From Gymnogyps californianus (taxonomy: Eukaryota > Chordata > Aves > Accipitriformes > Cathartidae): a stretch of DNA of 64,000 nucleotides. Positions within the stretch are counted from its first letter, which is position 1. Each line of letters starts with the position of its first letter. Where the stretch lies: positions 66,632,707 through 66,696,706 of the forward strand of contig NC_059473.1 of the NCBI RefSeq assembly GCF_018139145.2. The letters run 5' to 3'. Under the pieces are notes generated by a model that searched no databases, had not been told where the DNA came from, and saw only the letters and a list, made by a program, of their open reading frames with translations. The translations under genes and the position numbers were made by a program. This document shows positions 36,280 through 49,320 of the stretch, in pieces.

Positions 36280-39200
36280 GTAGTTGTATTTGAAAATCTC
36301 AGTGCATGACAGAGGTACAAAAAAGATGTTAAGTGCCCAACTTAGCAGAACTGAAGGACCTAGGACCAAAAAGTAACTGTGAAAGCCAGAAACTTAACCC
36401 TGCTACCTATCTATTAACCCTGGCAGTATAGTTTTAAATTAGTGGCCTGGAAAGTGTGGCATCCTGGGTGCCAGGCCCCTCCACCAGCAGGAGACTTTTT
36501 TCCATGTCATTAGAAAAGTCCACGCAAGGTGGTCTTTGGAACAAGAACTGGAATTTGGGTTCCCTGAGTGCCCCAGCCACAAGGTGAGAGTGTTTATATG
36601 GGCAACAGGAACAGCTGCTTCAGCACTGCTGTGGCCCTATGCTATCGTTATGCTCATCTGGTCTGTCACTGCCTTCTGAAACCTTCTTTGATGACGATGA
36701 TCTAAGGAACACTAGAAAAACACGGGTCAGCGTTAGGATGTCTTTTACACTGAAGACCTTTGTGCAAGTTAACTTACCCTGCCAAGAAGCAAGACAAACC
36801 AGCCCCTCCTAAGGTCTCTGTTGCTGTAACTAGCAAGGTCACAGTATCTGAGCTGTCACATTTAAAGATAGTTCCAGCATCTCTACACTAACTTTCAGTG
36901 ACTCAGGGGTGCAGGTGGACTCTCAGATAGTTACAATATAATTATATTCATCCACAGGGGCAGAAAAATCAGTGTCTGAGGTTTAGGTTATAATATGTTG
37001 GCAAACCAATTAGGCCATCATTAGATCATAGCTATTATTAGGACATGAATAATGGAATGAAAATTTTCTTGGGTCTCAGGAATCCCACAAAAATAAGTAA
37101 ACTGGTTAGTGTGATGCTACTCCCAGTATGTCAACAATAGTTTCAAATGCTAGATACAAAAAAGGGATAGTCAAGCACTATTTCATAGAGAATGGAAAGC
37201 ATAGTTCAAAAATAGTTTTGGTATCCCACATAGTCAAACTTTTTTGTCCATTAACGGATGTCACAGAAATAAATTATTATTAAATTAACAGTAAAACTCA
37301 TCCATGTCTTCCACTGCAGACTGGAATGATCTAGCCAGACATCCACATGGGGGCATCAGTAGAACCTGTAAGCATCCACACTGCTACTCAGCTTGTTGAC
37401 CAGTAAACACAAGTTACAAAGTACACAGAAGAGCAGGAGTTTCAAGACACAAATTAATATTTCACATGTATAAAACAACAGAAATGTCAATATGAAGGCT
37501 TAAGATCATTCCCATTATGTAAATTATCCCTCACAAACAATTTCTTCTGTACTTTTAATCAACTCCATTATCACTTGCATTATAATGTACGCATAATGTG
37601 TTGGGTGTGCTGTAACACTCAAAACTAAGAATACTGCAAACAGGAAGAACCCACAGGGAGCCAAGTAACCTATGTGTAGTGAGATGCTAAGAAAAAGACA
37701 TGTTGAAATACTGTGGGTCACATTTATGGAATTGTATCTTGGTAGCAGAATTCATTTGTATATATACATGATTTGCTTAGCAAATCCCTTTTTTCTTTTA
37801 CCATGAATAATCTGTGAACAGCATTGGGGGTTAAAACCAAACAATTCCTTGGTAGTACATGAAGTAAGGCCAGTTAAATACAGCAGAGGAACTGCTACCT
37901 CCCTGCTTCTACTTGCTTCCAGAATGCCCAGGTGTTGTTCACACAGGGGACTTCACATCTAGCACAAAACTTTCTTTTGTGACCCTTAAAAGATCTGCCT
38001 CCCTCACCTCAGACATCTACACTCCATCCTGTTGCCCTACATTTCAAATACACACGGCTTTTCCATGGGACTGAGGCCTCTGAAACATGGCAGAGTTGCT
38101 GTTACTTCATTTTGCGTCTATGAATCAGCATATGCCTGTCCTGCTATTTTGCAGAAAAACAGCTTCATCCAGTTGTTCCAGTTAGATTGAGTCCCTGATA
38201 GAGAGTTTGTGGAACACTAGGCTGCCAGGCCTGAGAAAAATGAGAATATTCCTAATACATACATGTTTTACATGGTACTTACATTCCTAAGCACCATTAG
38301 GAATGATAAATGGTACTTCTAGCTAAAGCGTGGTGCCCTAGTAAAAACCTATTAATGGATGCATTGCCGATGGCGTGTTAGCTTTTCAGGTGTGTTGTGC
38401 AATTTCAATGTCCTCCATTCATAAAGTCTATACATCTGTGTTTTACCATACTTGAGGTACCCTGTGTAATTTAAAACATGATCTCAGTTGACCTGCATGA
38501 TCAGGATAGATGTCAACACTGACTGATACTAGGTAACATTTTAATTTCAGCAGGAGATGTCAACTTTTACTAGCATGTATTACAGGTTGCAATTTATTCA
38601 CAAATGACTTGCAGTATTTTTTTTTAGCTCCTCAAGGTCCTCACATTGCTATTGCTACATCATCTTATGCTATTAATATTTTACTTACTTTTCTTTAGCC
38701 TGGATATGGTCACTGTTAATTACAAAGATAAATATCAGTTTATTTTAATGAATATCCTCCTGACTTACACAAAGCCAGCATAATGTTCAGAATCAAGCAC
38801 TTACAAGTAAGGCTCGCTTAAACTAAAATGAACGCATGACCGAAGTTATTTGAGGCATCTTGTTAAAAACTGTTGGTTGATCTGTGATGCAAATATAGAC
38901 ACCATAAACAACTAAGAGATTATTTCAATAAGGAGTTAAAAGTCAAGAAGACAGAAAATAGAGAGTCAAGTTTTTCCAATTAGTGTAAAATTTACATTTA
39001 TGTCTTATGGCTTTAGGGTCTTCTCAGCTCATCACAGAGCATTTGTAGGTATCAGCCAGTCTGGTATGTCTAAATCTTTAGCCCAATTTCTGAATGCATT
39101 GCTGAGGAGAAAAGAAAGTAAAGGTCAGCAAAACTCAGCAGACTACCAAGTACCAACAGATACAGTATGGATTTTTTTTTTTTCTTTTAAGAAACTAATG

Positions 39201-42200
39201 CAAAATTACCAGCTCTGTGTAAGAAATGCAGGATAAAGAAACAGGAAGAGGGAGATAAGTTGAAAATGTAGTTACAGGTTGAGCAGCTTTTTTTAGGGGT
39301 GGATTTTGTCCTGGTTTCGGATGCAGTTTAGTAACTGCACCATAAACTTTTCAGTTCGGAGTGTAAAGGAAAGAGTGAAATACAATGTCACCAGTTAATA
39401 ATTTTTTCAGTAGAAGGCTAGCAATGTGTTACCAAATTACCTGAAACAGATTTATTTAGACAGCTAAAGCAACAAGCAAAAACAAAATTAAAATTATCCA
39501 CACAAAATTGTATGTATTCACTAGAAGTCATAGAAAATATACAGAATACTTTCTAAAAAATGTTTATTTGTGATTCGTCTTTTCTCACAGTTGTGTTTAA
39601 AGGTCACCATTCAATGCTTGTTCCTCCTAGTGGAAAGACAGCAGCAACGCCAATGTTAAGTACCGAGTAAGATGCAACAGACATTAAAATACCACAGACA
39701 TTATAGAACAGTTGGGACTATCCAGATTAGTGCAGTTAACACCAACCAGAACATGCCTGAAGTGTAACCAGTCTCTAGTTTCGTGAGATACCATCCTAAC
39801 GGATCAATTCTGAAGATGGGTACTCTTTCACTTCCTTGTGAAAGCCTTGAGGGCTTTGATTCTGCAGAAAAGGCACTTCCTAGAAAACCATGGGTAAAGT
39901 AAATGGGTTAGACAGATGGATTAGTACATATATACACGAGTTCAAGTTCATTATGGGACTAAAATGTGAATAAAGTAATTACCACTTGTTCCAGGCAATG
40001 AAAGTACTGCAGCAATGCCACAGTAAGCCAGATATATGAGAAAGTAAAACGACAACTGTTATTTTTTCTAAAAATGTGCCCAAGAATTAGCAGAGCAAAT
40101 ATTAGAAGGAAGAAGTTCTGTACAACATGAACCGAGCTTGACATTTGAAATAGTGGCTGATAGAGCTGCAAACATTGAGGACCACCCAGAGTGAATAAAG
40201 AGGTAGAGGAGCATGCAGAGAGATGAACCAGATCATGCAACTATGTGCAAGCAGACTGGAATGTCAGAGACAGAGTGTAATTTAACTAATGCAAATGCCA
40301 AAAAAATGAAGATAACAAATGAGAACATGCTAGGAGGCAAGGAAAAATCAAATCAACAGAGACCTACGCAAGCAATGAAAAAACATGACACATGAGAATG
40401 AAACCAAAAGGGAAGGTAAAAGAAGCATCTGGTTATGAGAACTGTTTGATTTGTAGGAAATGTGTAGGGTCTGTGGGAGTTAACTAGTCAGATACACTTG
40501 CAGCTGCTGTCAGATTTGGAAGCTGATCACATCCTCCAGGTTCAGCTAGAGGATAAGATTTTACAGAACAAGAACCTCCCTTTCCTTTCACATCACACTG
40601 TTGTTTTTCCTCTACAGAAAGGATCAACCATCACCTTCCCAGAGGCTGAAATGACCGCTTCACAGGTGCTTCATTTAGACTCCTCATTTACTCTTGTTTT
40701 CCTTATCCTAGAGCATCGCTAAGACACCAGCAAGAAACAAGAAAACTTGCTGCAGTCCTCACAGAAGTCATGGACTGCTCTACTCAGTATAGCCAACTAG
40801 CACGGTCACCACTGGATAGAGAAGTACGCAGTAGTCTGAGCGGTTCATAAGCGCCTCAGCCTCAGACACTTACACCAGCTGGTTCCCTTGGAAATGTGCC
40901 TGCATTGCTCTGGTACATGCGTGCAGCTTCTCACGCTGCCTTGACATCCCAGGGAGTGGTTCTAAGCAAGGCACATCCCAACTGAGAGCGTTCCGAATTC
41001 CAGCCAACTCTGATGCTTCTGCCTTTCAAACAGCTACGAATTTGAGAAAAGGATTAACACAAGCCTTCTGCAATTTTTCACAGCTGAGTTGCTGAGTGGG
41101 TGAAAGAATGGGTCAGAACAGAGGCCACTCGCAACATCTCTGCTGTAGCCCTCGAAAGGTAAATTCAGAAGAGAACGATCCAAAGATAAGATGCCTACTA
41201 CATAATTAGAAATATAATTTCTGTACTATCAGAAAATAGGATAGATCATGTTGGTATTTTTGTTGTTGTTCTTGTTGGCAAATTTCTATTTGTTGTAATG
41301 TTTTATTCAGGATCTTTGAAGGACTTCTGGCCAGCTGCAGATTGCAACCATGAATATCCCCAGCATTTCAGATTGGCTGAAAGCTGCGTTTAGATTTTTC
41401 ACTTGGATAGTCCACCTCCATACAGTTCCAAGTCACATTTTCCAAGCCATGGAGAGATGCTTGTATAGCAGACCTCTACTACGTGCTTACTGATAACATG
41501 TGGCAGCCTTTCTGTGCCACTTACACAGAAGGAGCCTTCCATATACCTAGGAACACTCAGTGACAATACTGAACCTGATGGTTTCCCAAGGGCTGTTACT
41601 ACATGCTTTTGCCATAACAGGAGCACAACATTCAGCTCATCGCTGCCAGACATGCTGAAAGCAGGGACATGGTATTAGGATCTTAGTGCTCGATATTTGT
41701 CTACTTTATTTAAGCTGACTTAAATCTGCAAACAGAAACCCAGCTGTGCACTCTTTTCCTAACTTTTCAGTTCATAATCCATATGTAGATCCACAAATCT
41801 AGCCTGAAAACTCCACATCTGAGAAGCAAAAAAATGACCCATTTTACAGGAAGCTTGTGTGTGCACATTATACGGAGCTAGGGCAGAACCTTCGATTGTG
41901 AAACAAGAAAAACCCAGATGAGTCAGCCTGCTTTGAGACCAGTGGGACAGATTCCTAAACAATCCCTAAATTAGCCTGGAAGGAATTATTGCTTCTCCAG
42001 CTCATAGGTCTTACCAAACAAGACTCCCTTGCATACAGTATACATGCAGAACCTTTCTTGATGAAATATTCTCACTTATACTAAAATCATCACAGAAATG
42101 TCAGTAAAGAGTGCTAGTGTTAATGACATCATCATCTCCTGGTGCCATAAATATCATCCCATGTGATCCTGCTCACAGAGGATCAGCATATGTAAGAAGA

Positions 42201-45200
42201 TTCTAATTTTCTTTCCATCTGAGGTACGATATAGATCACGCAACTCCTAATGCAGGACCATGGTGTCACCTAAACTGCTTTCAGAACTGCTAGGACATCC
42301 ATGTCACTCTAAAAGCCTCAAGTCCTGCGAGCTCTGAGAGGTGGCCAAAAATTGAGATACCAATATGCCATCTTTTTCTAGCTTGGAAACTCGCAATCCA
42401 TGCAAGATGGAGCACCCTACTCCTCCCCTATTCTATTCTACTGTTGTTACACTCATGAATAAGGATAGTGACACCTGTCCTTGCTGAGTGTCATACAGTC
42501 CTAACTGCATTACACCACCATGTAGTACTTGTTCTGAAAAAGCATTACTGAAGAACTTTGATGAAGTGCAGTACAGCCAACAGAATATTTCTATGAAACC
42601 TTCAATTTTCCAGCACTTCCTGATTATCTTCTGATTTGAGCTGTGTGACCCAGCTGAGCATTAACATTGATTTTTGAATTTAATTACAGACACTCTGGCT
42701 TGGAGAGTTGTGACATGCTGAAATTCAATTGAATTGGGCTTGCCCTGGCCTCCTCCTAATACACACTGTGCTGATTAATTCAATCCTGTTCTGATTTTCT
42801 GCAGTGCAGGCTACATTTATCTTTCCCATTCCTCCACAATGAATGCTGTCCACCATTTGCATCCCTGATTCAGCACTGATTAACCATATGCCCCACGTCA
42901 GCTTCTTGTACTTCATTGAAACAGTTATCACAGAAACCTATTGCTTTAAAAAGAACAGGGGCAGTAAGAACAAGACAAAGGAAGGGCAGATAGGAACTCA
43001 AGATGTGTTTTGGGGAGGGATTTACAGATTTAGATTTGTATAGGCTGCAATAGGCATGTATTATTCAGAACATCGTTATTCATCTACATCTTTATTCCTA
43101 TCCTTTCCTTTTGACAGCACATGTGGTTGTATTACAGCTCAGTTTTTAAGAACCTTTGTTTCACCAATAATGTAAGTAGATTATATCCACCCAGTGCCAA
43201 CTCTTGAGGACCAATGTTAGCCATGGGCTAATGACAAATACTTGTTTACTCTACTGGCTTATGGAAGGAGTAAGGAAGAGATGCTGTTCCGAGCTAAGAA
43301 GTCCTGATTCATGTTTCTTACCTATAAAATCATAACGAGACCCCAGCATACTGGAACCTACTCTTAGTCAATATCACAATAAAGCCGTGTTCCAGGATGT
43401 CTAGAATATAGCTATGAAAATTATGTCATCAGGAGACTGTCACCAGTAGAATTTAAAACACATTAAAAAGTTTAATATCCATTTCTTCTTCATGGAACAA
43501 CTAACGCCTGAAAAAGCTTAGGGCAAAATTTTAAAGAGTGATTCAGAACCTCTTTCAGAATTTACCTGGGAATCTTCATTCAAAATGAAAATTGAGTTCC
43601 CAAATTACTTGAAAGTTTTTGACACTTTTACCCTTAGGGTCTGAACCTGCAATTACAAAAAGGTTCATCTTTAAGCATTAGAGCATTAGAACTTCCCAGT
43701 TTCCACATGTTAACTGGGCCATGGCTCTTTTGCTCTGACCCTACAACACCCTCTTCAAATTCCTATTTACTAATCACCAAGTAATTAAGTTATAACTGTT
43801 CCCCTAGACAGCCATTCCTTCCTCATTACTGCCTTATTCTCCACATATGTCAACCTTATAAAGAATTGGGTTTTAAGACTTTCAGGCAAGCTTTCAAATG
43901 ATGAATTCACATCTTGCTGTCTGTAGATCTGTAGGGCTTTACTATCTAACAGTCTTTGTTAATGGGAAAAGGAGGAAAACCATTTCAAACAAGAATACAC
44001 AGGCCATATTACTCACTTCCCTAATGTGTTTATAGGGTGATGTCTGTCATTATTTTGGGACAAAATCTTTGCATTTTCCACTCTATTTCAGCAGTCCAGT
44101 CTGCTTGGGGTTTTGAGTTGTACACAAAAAGCAGATTTAAAATATGTTAAATGATGCCCAAATTCAGTAATTCCTCCTTTAAATTACAGTAGGCTTTATA
44201 TAGCAACAAAATATAGGATCTGTTTGTGTGTATAAAAAAAACCCCTGTCAATTCAGAAGGTGTTAGCAAAGTTACTATCAAAGATTTACCAGTCTTTAGC
44301 TGAAAGGACCTTTCTAACTATAAAGTCTTTCAATTTTGCTTTTTGAAAACATGCTTCCTTGTGGTTCACAGCCCACCTGTGAACTTCTGAAGAGCTCTCC
44401 TGTAGAAAATTACAGGGGAGGGGGAAAAAGAATAATATATCATAAATGTACACTAAAAACATTATTTATTATAAAATATTGCTATGACATATAGGCAGTA
44501 GCAATAGTTTCTTTGAAAGCTGTCAATTGAGTATTTAACCTGGGGACTTAGCATCAATATTATTAACATGCTTAGGAACAAGAATGCTGAAATATATGTA
44601 AATTCAAAATCGTGCATCCTTCTATTGTCGTACAAATGATTACACAAGGGCTACATTACTGAATATACCACACATTCAAAATTGGTTTACACAAACAGAA
44701 AATAAACATATTAGCAGAAGAAACAAATTATATAAGGCTTTGTTTCTTTTTCCCTATACAGTCTGCCTTGCTGAAACATTGAAGCTGGCCCCTAGACACA
44801 GTCTTCTTCATAGGGATCACTTAATGTTTTACATTTAATATTCAGTTGCTCAGTAAACATTAATTGTGTTCTTTCTCTACACAAAATTTAAAAGAAACCC
44901 ATGCTTTGTATCACGTCAACTAGAGCACTTTAACATTCAAAATAACTTCTACAAATATAAACTCTTGCCAATTACATGAAAATGTTTCTTTGATTATTTT
45001 TTAAATACTCTCTCTTCAATGCTGCTCTTAAAGCCAAACTAAAATCTAGGGAGAAAACAAATAGTTTAGTCCCTTTACCAATGGCAAAGATAGCACCAGA
45101 TATTGTTTTAAAAATACAAGCCTGGAAAAGATGTCTGGTTCATTACTTTACAATCAAACCCCATTCATAATCTCCTTCAACAAATCTACAGCCCCCATTT

Positions 45201-48200
45201 TAAAAGTGAAGTATTCGTTCCCACCCTCTCACTGGGATCACTTTACTCCAATGTCTAGAAATATTATTCTCACTTCCGGTTCCATTTTATTCCTGGATTA
45301 TGCTCATTTTATGATCATTTGGTTTTGTGCTACATATTCTGAGATAGCTGAAGACAACTATATTTTTTAGTTAAGCTGCATCTCTGCTGTTGAAACAACC
45401 CACTGCTATTTCTCTCTCTAATGAAATAATTTGTTACGGTACCTTCAGAATTCCCAGTAGTATTAAGCAGGACAGATTCATCACTTTTTACATTCTCAGA
45501 GCACTTGTTCGATCCACCAATACATTTAAATGTATGCTAAACTTTAAGAATATGAATATTGCAGCTGACCTTGACAGCACTGCAAGTGTGCTTCACATTT
45601 TTTAAGCTAAAATGCTCTGTGCATTGATGGGTTGAAGCAATATGCTCCACAAGTTGCAGGCTGAGGCCAAGGGAGCAGGAGATCAGGATCTGAGGTAGCC
45701 AACACAAAGAACAGGCACAAGAGCCGATGCAGTGAGGACAAGGTTGTGCATCAAGAAAGAATAACCTAGAGTAAAACATTTGGGGGGGGGGGCGCTGTTC
45801 ACTTTTAACACAGTAATTCTTATTTCTTTAAGATCATACCTATTAACACTACTCTAATAATCTATACCATATTCACATGTGATGCATATGATGAATTAGA
45901 AATCAAAAAAGAAAAAAGTACTCTACCTGATATCAGTGATTGAGGGTTCCTTTTTGTAAAGCAGCTAAAATGTTTCAAACCAAGCTATTTTTAAGCTTAA
46001 GTCTATTACAAGGAATAAATGTAAAAATACTATTTGTGAAACATCATCATATATTACAGATTGAAAAATGCCCTATTCTACAGTGCAGACCTTAAGTATT
46101 AAACTCTATTTGCGCACTCATGCAATACAAAGCAAATATTCAAGTATCGTGCTCTCTCTTCCTCCTCCTGCTTTCCCAGATTCTAAACCTAGACTTCCCT
46201 CTTTCGGAAATAATCATAGTAATGGGAGCAAGAGGTGGGCTGTAGCCTTTGGTGCCATCAACCGCTGCAAGGAAACATGAAAACTGAACTGAAGTTCTGA
46301 CAAACAAATGGATCAAACACTCAGTGTTGCAAGGTGGTGGAAGTTTCCCAGTTGCACAAACTGGGGTTAGGTCCTAACACCTTCCTGTTCCTGCAGTTCT
46401 TTCCTGAGCTGTAACCCTGCTGAAGTTTTTATGTAAAAGATTCACACAGAGATGCTGAGGAGCTCACATAGGTAAGTGCTGCTGGATCAGGGTGGTTCTT
46501 TCAAACGGACTGTAGGTTTTAAGATTTCTACAGGTTCAGCACTGTTACTGTCGTTTGACTTGTTAGCTGTTTCAGAAGAATCTGCAGTTTACTTTTTTAT
46601 TGATAGGTGAGTTCAATCCATATAAAGACATTTCTGCAAATCCCTGTTATTAATCCTGCAACATACCACTGAAGAAGGGCTACAGTTTTCATACTTTTTT
46701 TCCCTTTGCTTGCTTCTGGGTTGTCTGAAGTTTTGATTAGTCATTTTTTTCCCATGCTGCTCTGTGTTTTCCTCATTGTTACCTCAATTGATTTTCTTGA
46801 ACTATTCAAAACCAACATGTTTGACAACTGTGAAGAAAATACATATATATATTAAAAAAAAAAATTAGTTTGTTCTTCCCAAATCCTGAAGATTCAGTTA
46901 CCCAGCTAATGTAAGTTGGAGGGAGAACATACTGATGTCTTCAGCAAATGCTGAAGGGCTTGAAGTCTTTTTCTAACCATAAAGGGCTGATTCCTTAGTA
47001 ACAGAGAGTATGCAACATTTTATATTCCAGACTATCAGTTGATAACAACATGATGAAAGCATATATATCTACTGTATAAAATGACTTTTAAAACCTGGCT
47101 TCAGAACAATTATCCAGTTATAACAGTGAAAGCAGTAGTAACTACCCAACTTTACTACGATGCAGACAGAATCTTGATCATTTCCCTAAACTTTATTTGT
47201 GAAAACCATTCTGGTGAATCGTGGCAGTGGAGCACCTAACCTGGTATCTTCCCTCTGTCTGGTAGCACATGCAAGAAGCCCTGCGTTGCCAGTTGCAAGG
47301 CATACCAAGTACAGAAAACAAGTTTCTCCCTAATTACTTTTATTATAACAAAAAGATACTTTGTTTTAATTTTCATTATTATTGCCCAAAATACTGCCAG
47401 CAAATATTTAATCTTTTGAAGCTTACAAAGCTTTTGATTTCAGATATGAAATGTGCAGTCTTGTTTCCTTTGATTAGTTTTTTTTTATTTGTTGAATGCA
47501 GTCCAGTCCTTATGTGGGTGAGGGGGAAACACCCCCATTCATTATACTCATTGATTTGTACACCTTCACCTTGTCTTCCATTATGTGTCCCTTACCTGAG
47601 GTCCAACCCTTTCAGTCTAGTTTCTTCCAAGAATTTTGTCCTTTATGAGAACAGTTCTTATGAAAATTCTCCTACTGCCACTCTAAATCCTGTTTCTCAT
47701 AGTCTTCTCATAATCTTCTCATGGTCTTCCACTCCCAGCTGCCATCCATCAGCATGAATGAAGAATTGATGAAGATGTACATGTTAGACTGTAAACTCTA
47801 CGGGGCAGACAGGCTGAACGTGATTCTTTGTTGTCTTCCAAGCTGTGCAGGAGTTCACACCTATGCACAGCAGGTTGTGTACATCACTACCACTTGAATG
47901 TGGCAGGGCATCTCTTCCCACTTTGCATTCCCTCAAGCCGATAGCAAAAAACAAGGTCAATTAAATTCTGAATAATTTTTAATTAACAGGTGATTTTTAA
48001 GTGTTTTCTGTTGCTAGAAACACTTCAGAAAATAAAGCCAATGCTCAGAATGAAGTTTGCTTTGATACTAAATAATGAAATCCCTTGAAAATATATAAAG
48101 CAAAACTTTTGTTTCAGTTCTAGTCATTGGACAAAAGTGGCCTCATTGGAACCATCCTGACAGACAGTCGCAAAATTGTGAGATCAGATTGTGTACTATA

Positions 48201-48435
48201 CTCCTTAGGGGACTATTATTAAAACAAAGATAAACTTGCAGCCAGTGAGATTTAGATGGACTGTTTGTACTAAGCATAAACACAGATGTTTTCTTGAGTC
48301 ACTGCCTGAATCCAGGCACCCCAGATTAACAAAAATTAAATTCTCCCATCATCGTGGACAAAATACAGATAAAGAATGTACTGTGTACTCTCGTAAACCA
48401 AATATCATATACCTAAGAGAGTATCTGTTGCATAA
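36280..48435. other. Long non-coding interval
   Basis: About 12 kb with no LTR or CR1 piece I could recognise. It holds a T-rich tract at about 39171-39189 and the G run at 45782-45792. The longest frame (47269-47757, 162 codons) is Phe/Leu/Ser-rich, without a domain, and looks accidental. The absence of recent repeats over this length is compatible with intron or flanking sequence containing conserved non-coding elements, which cannot be judged without alignments. Confidence 0.45.
45782..45792 (+). repeat. Run of 11 G residues
   Basis: A homopolymer in otherwise AT-rich non-coding sequence. Its length may be uncertain. Confidence 0.95.
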
Positions 48436-48487
48436 CAACAGTGAATTTAATTATTTTGTTTCAACAGTGAATTTAATTATTTTGTTT
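48436..48487 (+). repeat. Perfect 26-bp tandem duplication
   Basis: The 26-bp unit beginning CAACAGTGAATTTAATTATT occurs at 48436-48461 and again at 48462-48487 with no mismatch. It begins inside an open frame (48236-48541) that has no other support as a gene. The perfect identity suggests a recent slippage event. Confidence 0.95.
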
Positions 48488-48501
48488 ATCTGTGAATTTT
48501 T

Positions 48502-48525
48502 ATGCGAAGATATATATCTTCGCAT
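48502..48525 (+). repeat. Perfect 24-bp palindrome
   Basis: Two 12-bp arms (ATGCGAAGATAT and its exact complement) meet with no loop. It lies 15 bp after the tandem duplication at 48436-48487. It is the only CpG-bearing stretch nearby, with one CpG in each arm. Confidence 0.95.
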
Positions 48526-49134
48526 CTGCATCTTGACTTGACTAATGAAAGTACAGTGTTTTGTCTGCAACTAATTCGTTTTCACTTAATACGGCAATGA
48601 CTGATTAATTTCATTTTCTGGTGTGGAGGACATCCCATAACACAGTCAATGTTGCTTCAGAACCTCTGAACTTAATTATCTCCAAATAGAAGGCAGAGTA
48701 ATAGATATGATTTTTCTCTCTTTCTCCTTCTTTATCTCTGAAATTACCTGCTGTGTATCAGAAGATTTTTCAAAGGTTTATGGTTAAGCAAATGCTACTC
48801 TTATTGGTGCCCAATTCTCAACAGGAACTTTGCATTAGTAAGGCAAGTAAAATTTGATCTGGAAATGGCTGTTAGGATTATGCTTAGTATAATTTATTTA
48901 AACTAAATTAGAAAAAAAATTCATCTACAATTAGAGGCCTGGTCCTACTTTTCTAAGTGCATATAAAATTATGACTGGCTTTTATGGAAGTTTTGAATGT
49001 GCAAGGAATACAAAATGATATTAAAGGATATTAAGTTGCTCCTCTAACATGAAATAGGATTATGAATACCAAATAACTACACTGTGGTCAAAAGACACTG
49101 ATGATGAGATCTCTTGAATTTTGAGAACACAAAT

Positions 49135-49320
49135 TTACAAATGTGCCCTCTCATTGTAGAACAAAGTTAGGTACTTTAGTTCAATTTCTAATTGTTTTAA
49201 ACAGAATTCAGAGACTTCTCACAGCTTTGCCAAAGTGTTTTTCCATTCTACATTTGCGGAATGGAATCTCGAATTCTGAGACATTATTGAAAAATAATAA
49301 ATCAGGTATGATGGCTGAGT
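49135..49320 (+). pseudogene. Coding-like segment of unknown family, copy 1 of an inverted pair
   Basis: The core (about 49204-49320) translates in one frame as IQRLLTALPKCFSILHL followed by an NSET...NNKSGMMAE part. It resembles the minus-strand frame at 53364-53576 (IQRLFTLLPKGFSVRHLW, NSETIENDKSVMMA). Over the core the two DNAs align with one 3-base gap, which keeps the frame, and many changes are synonymous (CCA/CCT, TCC/TCT, ACA/ACT). Similarity weakens upstream, towards 49135, with indels. I do not recognise the protein. It may be a decayed transposon coding region, an old processed pseudogene, or duplicated exons. Confidence 0.5.

Noticed and set aside
47269..47757. 162-codon plus-strand frame
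   Set aside because: Hydrophobic and Ser-rich composition typical of chance frames, no family resemblance, no splice or poly(A) context.
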